A stretch of 10,396 bases of DNA from Planctomycetaceae bacterium (lineage in GTDB: Bacteria; Planctomycetota; Planctomycetia; Pirellulales; JAEUIK01): contig JAEUIK010000119.1 of assembly GCA_016793185.1 (NCBI GenBank), positions 1 to 10,396 of the forward strand, written 5' to 3'. The notes under the pieces are model-generated. The model was not told the DNA's origin, did no database searches, and saw only the letters and a program-made list of their open reading frames with translations. A program made the position numbers and the translations under genes. Below, piece after piece: positions 8,782-10,396 of the stretch; the stretch's first letter is position 1; every line of letters starts with the position of its first letter.

Positions 8782-9015
8782 ATGATTCCACGGGAACACG
8801 AATTGGTTGTGTTGTTGGTCCCTGTCGCCGAGTGCGCGCTTGAGGCGGGGGATGTCGGCACCGTGGTGCATGTTTATGAGGGCAATGCCGCATTCGAGGT
8901 GGAATTCGTGACGCTGGATGGGCATACAACAGCGGTTGTCACCCTCAAACCGGATCAGGTCCGCCCAGTGACGCCACGCGACATGATGCATTCGCGCGAA
9001 CGACAGCCGGCGTAA
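8782..9015 (+). CDS. DUF4926-like small protein
   Basis: A 77-residue acidic protein matching the DUF4926 pattern: EHELVVLLVPV (residues 5-15), then L-EAGDVGTVVHVYEG (20-34), AFEVEFVTLDGHT (37-49), and AVVTLKPDQVRPV (51-63). The GDVGTVV and FEVEF motifs suggest a small SH3-like beta-barrel; that fold call is inference. DUF4926 proteins are short and occur widely in cyanobacteria and planctomycetes, often next to small partner genes, and no biochemical function is established that I know of. Here it follows the DUF6883-like gene with an 8-base gap and an overlapping ribosome site. The tail after residue 64 is polar and probably disordered. In a toxin-antitoxin reading this would be the natural antitoxin candidate, but the sequence alone does not prove that. 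GC is also lower than in the neighbours (34 of 60 bases at 8881-8940). Start chosen by GAGG at 8772. Confidence 0.78.
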   Translation: MIPREHELVVLLVPVAECALEAGDVGTVVHVYEGNAAFEVEFVTLDGHTTAVVTLKPDQVRPVTPRDMMHSRERQPA

Positions 9016-9179
9016 GCCGACTAAAAATCCGAACCGGATCATTCTCAGCTCGGGGTCGATTCTCGTCGAGCCGACGCTATCACTCACCCAATCTTGCCCT
9101 CGAACGACGCGCTTGCCTGTTCCCGCCGCGAGCGATAGTCTGCGGCTGCTTTTCGAGCCGCTTCGCCGCAACGGACCCT

Positions 9180-10013
9180 GTGTGCCCCGTGACTGAAACC
9201 TCTTCCCCCGTCGCCGCGCTGTTTGTCCGCGAGGGAAACCTCTGGACCCCGCAGGAGGCGTCGGTCGGCCCCTGGTCGCCCGACGCGCTGCATGGCGGGC
9301 CAGTGGCGGCGCTCGCGGTTTCGTGTGCCGAGGAACTGGCGCCCGGCGACGACTTCATCACCACGCGGCTCAGCCTCGATTTTGTCCGCCCCGTACCGAC
9401 GCGGCCGCTCACGGTCACCACGAGCCTGCTCAAGGGGGGGCGGCGCGTCGTGCTGGTCGATCTGCAAATCTCCGATGGAGAGAAGGTCGTGGCCTTCGCC
9501 CGCGTGCAGCGGACGCGGCGCACCAGCGTCGTGCTGCCGGAAATGCGCGATACGGGGGCCGAGTTGACGCCGCCGCCCGACCTGCCGAGCGACTTCGACG
9601 AGCTCGATACCAGCCTGGCGCCGCGCCGTCCCGCCCCATTCTTGCGACTCGCGACCGAGCTCCGCACGCCCCGCGGCGTCGGCGTCTACGAGCCGCGCTC
9701 GACCGTGGCCTGGTTGCGCGTCTACGCCGATCTCTGCCCGGGCGTCGCGCTGTCGCCGGCGGCGGCCGTCGCGGCGGCAGCCGACTATGGCAATGCGTTG
9801 GGGGCCCCGGCAATCCCGGGCAAGACCGGCGTGTTGTTCGCGAACGCCGATCTGACGGTGCACCTGGCCCGGCATCCAGCGAGCGGTTGGGTGCGGATGC
9901 AGCCCGCTACGACCTGGCTGGAACAGGGAATCGGCCACACCCGCTGCGACCTGAGCGACGAGTTGGGGATGCTCGGCACCTCGGCGGTAACGCTGCCGCT
10001 GATGATGGCGTAG
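9180..10013 (+). CDS. Acyl-CoA thioesterase-like double-hotdog protein
   Basis: A 277-residue cytoplasmic protein of the TesB/4HBT_3-type thioesterase family, with two hotdog domains in one chain. The first half (about 10-118) has the ALHGGPVAALAV helix entry (37-47), RLSLDFVRPVP (63-73) and a VVLVDLQISDGEKVVAFARVQ strand pair (90-110). The second half (about 150-277) has AWLRVYAD (177-184), AAADYGNALG (199-208) with D202 where these enzymes usually carry the catalytic Asp, and NADLTVHLARHPASGWV (222-238). It closes with the standard W-L-x-QGIGHTRCDLSDELGMLGTSAVTL (246-272). Members hydrolyse acyl-CoA thioesters; the chain preference is not visible. It stands alone, with 164 bases before it and the repeat region after it. 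The first possible start is the GTG at 9180; a second GTG at 9189 would remove only three residues. GATAGT at 9134-9139 is a possible but weak -10 box. Confidence 0.85.
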   Translation: MCPVTETSSPVAALFVREGNLWTPQEASVGPWSPDALHGGPVAALAVSCAEELAPGDDFITTRLSLDFVRPVPTRPLTVTTSLLKGGRRVVLVDLQISDGEKVVAFARVQRTRRTSVVLPEMRDTGAELTPPPDLPSDFDELDTSLAPRRPAPFLRLATELRTPRGVGVYEPRSTVAWLRVYADLCPGVALSPAAAVAAAADYGNALGAPAIPGKTGVLFANADLTVHLARHPASGWVRMQPATTWLEQGIGHTRCDLSDELGMLGTSAVTLPLMMA

Positions 10014-10019
10014 CGGATC

Positions 10020-10035
10020 GGGGAGAAGGGCATTG
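10020..10035. repeat. Partial third copy of the repeat end
   Basis: GGGGAGAAGGGCATTG is found here and, identically, at 10218-10233 and 10381-10396, the right ends of the two full copies. It begins 7 bases after the thioesterase stop and looks like the remnant of an older copy. Confidence 0.7.
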
Positions 10036-10052
10036 ATTCGTCCGCTGTGGCT

Positions 10053-10067
10053 GGCCTCTCCGAGGCC
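10053..10067. terminator. Small hairpin downstream of the thioesterase gene
   Basis: GGCCTC, loop TCC, GAGGCC: a perfect 6-base stem 39 bases after the stop. There is no T-tract behind it, so it is not a classical Rho-independent terminator. It may pause polymerase or protect the 3' end, or be part of the repeat structure. Confidence 0.3.
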
Positions 10068-10075
10068 GGCTCTCC

Positions 10076-10233
10076 TGTCCCCTCGCCCCGGTACTCCGGG
10101 GAGAGGGCCAGGGTGAGGGGTCTTCGCCCCGCTGTCGACGTTCGAGCGCTCTCGTCGATTCAGGGCCAACCCGCGCCGCCCCTCATCCGGCCTTCGGCCA
10201 CCTTCTCCCCGCGGTGCGGGGAGAAGGGCATTG
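10076..10233. repeat. REPIN-like palindromic element, copy 1
   Basis: A 158-base element with ordered dyads. Left hairpin at 10080-10107: CCCTC g CCCCGG, loop TACT, CCGGGG a GAGGG. Closing arms: GGGTGAGGGG (10111-10120) pairs with CCCCTCATCC (10179-10188) with a single G-T wobble. Between them is a 58-base centre that contains the palindrome GAGCGCTC (10144-10151). After the right arm come GGCC-TTC-GGCC (10189-10199) and a perfect 12-base stem, CCTTCTCCCCGC, loop GGT (10213-10215), GCGGGGAGAAGG, at 10201-10227. Left and right parts are diverged inverted versions of one motif, the arrangement of a REP doublet. Compared with copy 2, it has GAGGGCCAGGG instead of GAGGGGACAGGG, a one-base length difference plus substitution that breaks the outer left stem. 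Confidence 0.8.
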
Positions 10234-10237
10234 CGTA

Positions 10238-10396
10238 TGTCCCCTCGCCCCGGTACTCCGGGGAGAGGGGACAGGGTGAGGGGTCTTCGCCCCGCTGTCG
10301 ACGTTCGAGCGCTCTCGTCGATTCAGGGCCAACCCGCGCCGCCCCTCATCCGGCCTTCGGCCACCTTCTCCCCGCGGTGCGGGGAGAAGGGCATTG
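10238..10396. repeat. REPIN-like palindromic element, copy 2
   Basis: Direct repeat of copy 1, separated from it by CGTA (10234-10237), and by eye identical except at one spot in the left arm. The left hairpin is longer here: TGTCCCCTC (10238-10246) pairs with GAGGGGACA (10265-10273) outside the CCCCGG/CCGGGG stem. The right 12-base stem is at 10364-10390. The copy ends at the window edge, so more copies may follow. Confidence 0.8.

Larger units (their letters stand above)
10014..10396. other. Gene-free repeat region at the right edge
   Basis: From the thioesterase stop to the window end there is no credible coding region; ORFs here only run through repeats or are shadows. The stretch consists of a 16-base fragment of the repeat end (10020-10035), about 40 bases of single-copy sequence with a small hairpin, and two full copies of a palindromic element. 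Confidence 0.8.

Noticed and set aside
9084..10169. 361-codon minus-strand ORF over the thioesterase and the repeat region
   Set aside because: It starts inside the palindromic repeat and is antisense to the thioesterase, with no family motif.
10201..10227. Strong 12-base hairpin as a Rho-independent terminator
   Set aside because: No T-tract follows, it lies nearly 190 bases after the stop, and it is part of a repeated element present in two copies.
10076..10396. CRISPR array
   Set aside because: The two repeats are about 158 bases long and separated by only 4 bases, so there is no short-repeat/spacer pattern.

Overview
The window reads as the chromosome of a planctomycete, probably near the Pirellulales. 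The strongest sign is a gene pair typical of that phylum: a large exported protein with a planctomycete cytochrome-c domain plus DUF1549 and DUF1553, followed by a Tat-exported DUF1501 protein. High GC, weak or missing Shine-Dalgarno sites at several starts, and long meaningless ORFs on the opposite strand fit the same picture. The exact lineage is inference.

Layout. (1) Positions 1-213, minus strand: the N-terminal end of a membrane protein of the fused MFS/spermidine-synthase-like type, running off the left edge. (2) Positions 372-3113, plus strand: a probable two-gene operon of a Gfo/Idh/MocA oxidoreductase and a class III PLP aminotransferase, transcribed away from gene 1. (3) Positions 3307-8396, plus strand: the PSCyt1-DUF1549-DUF1553 gene and the DUF1501 gene, tightly coupled, with a TATAAT box about 63 bases before the first start. 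(4) Positions 8429-9015, plus strand: two small coupled genes, DUF6883-like then DUF4926-like, of visibly lower GC than their surroundings. They look like an accessory module, possibly of toxin-antitoxin type. (5) Positions 9180-10013, plus strand: a double-hotdog acyl-CoA thioesterase-like protein. (6) Positions 10014-10396: no gene. It holds two near-identical copies of a roughly 158-base palindromic element, each built from two inverted REP-like arms around a central spacer (REPIN-like), plus a fragment of a third copy.

How the genes may work together. The oxidoreductase and aminotransferase could act in sequence, oxidising a hydroxyl to a ketone and then aminating it, but the substrate cannot be read from the sequence. 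The DUF1549/DUF1553 and DUF1501 proteins are both predicted to be exported and are probably partners in the cell envelope, with an unknown reaction. No tRNA, rRNA, CRISPR array, transposase or phage gene was seen. All long minus-strand ORFs from position 201 onward appear to be shadows of plus-strand genes.

The items most worth following up are the DUF6883/DUF4926 pair, the REPIN-like tandem element at the right edge, and the duplicated middle domain of the cytochrome-c/DUF1549 protein.
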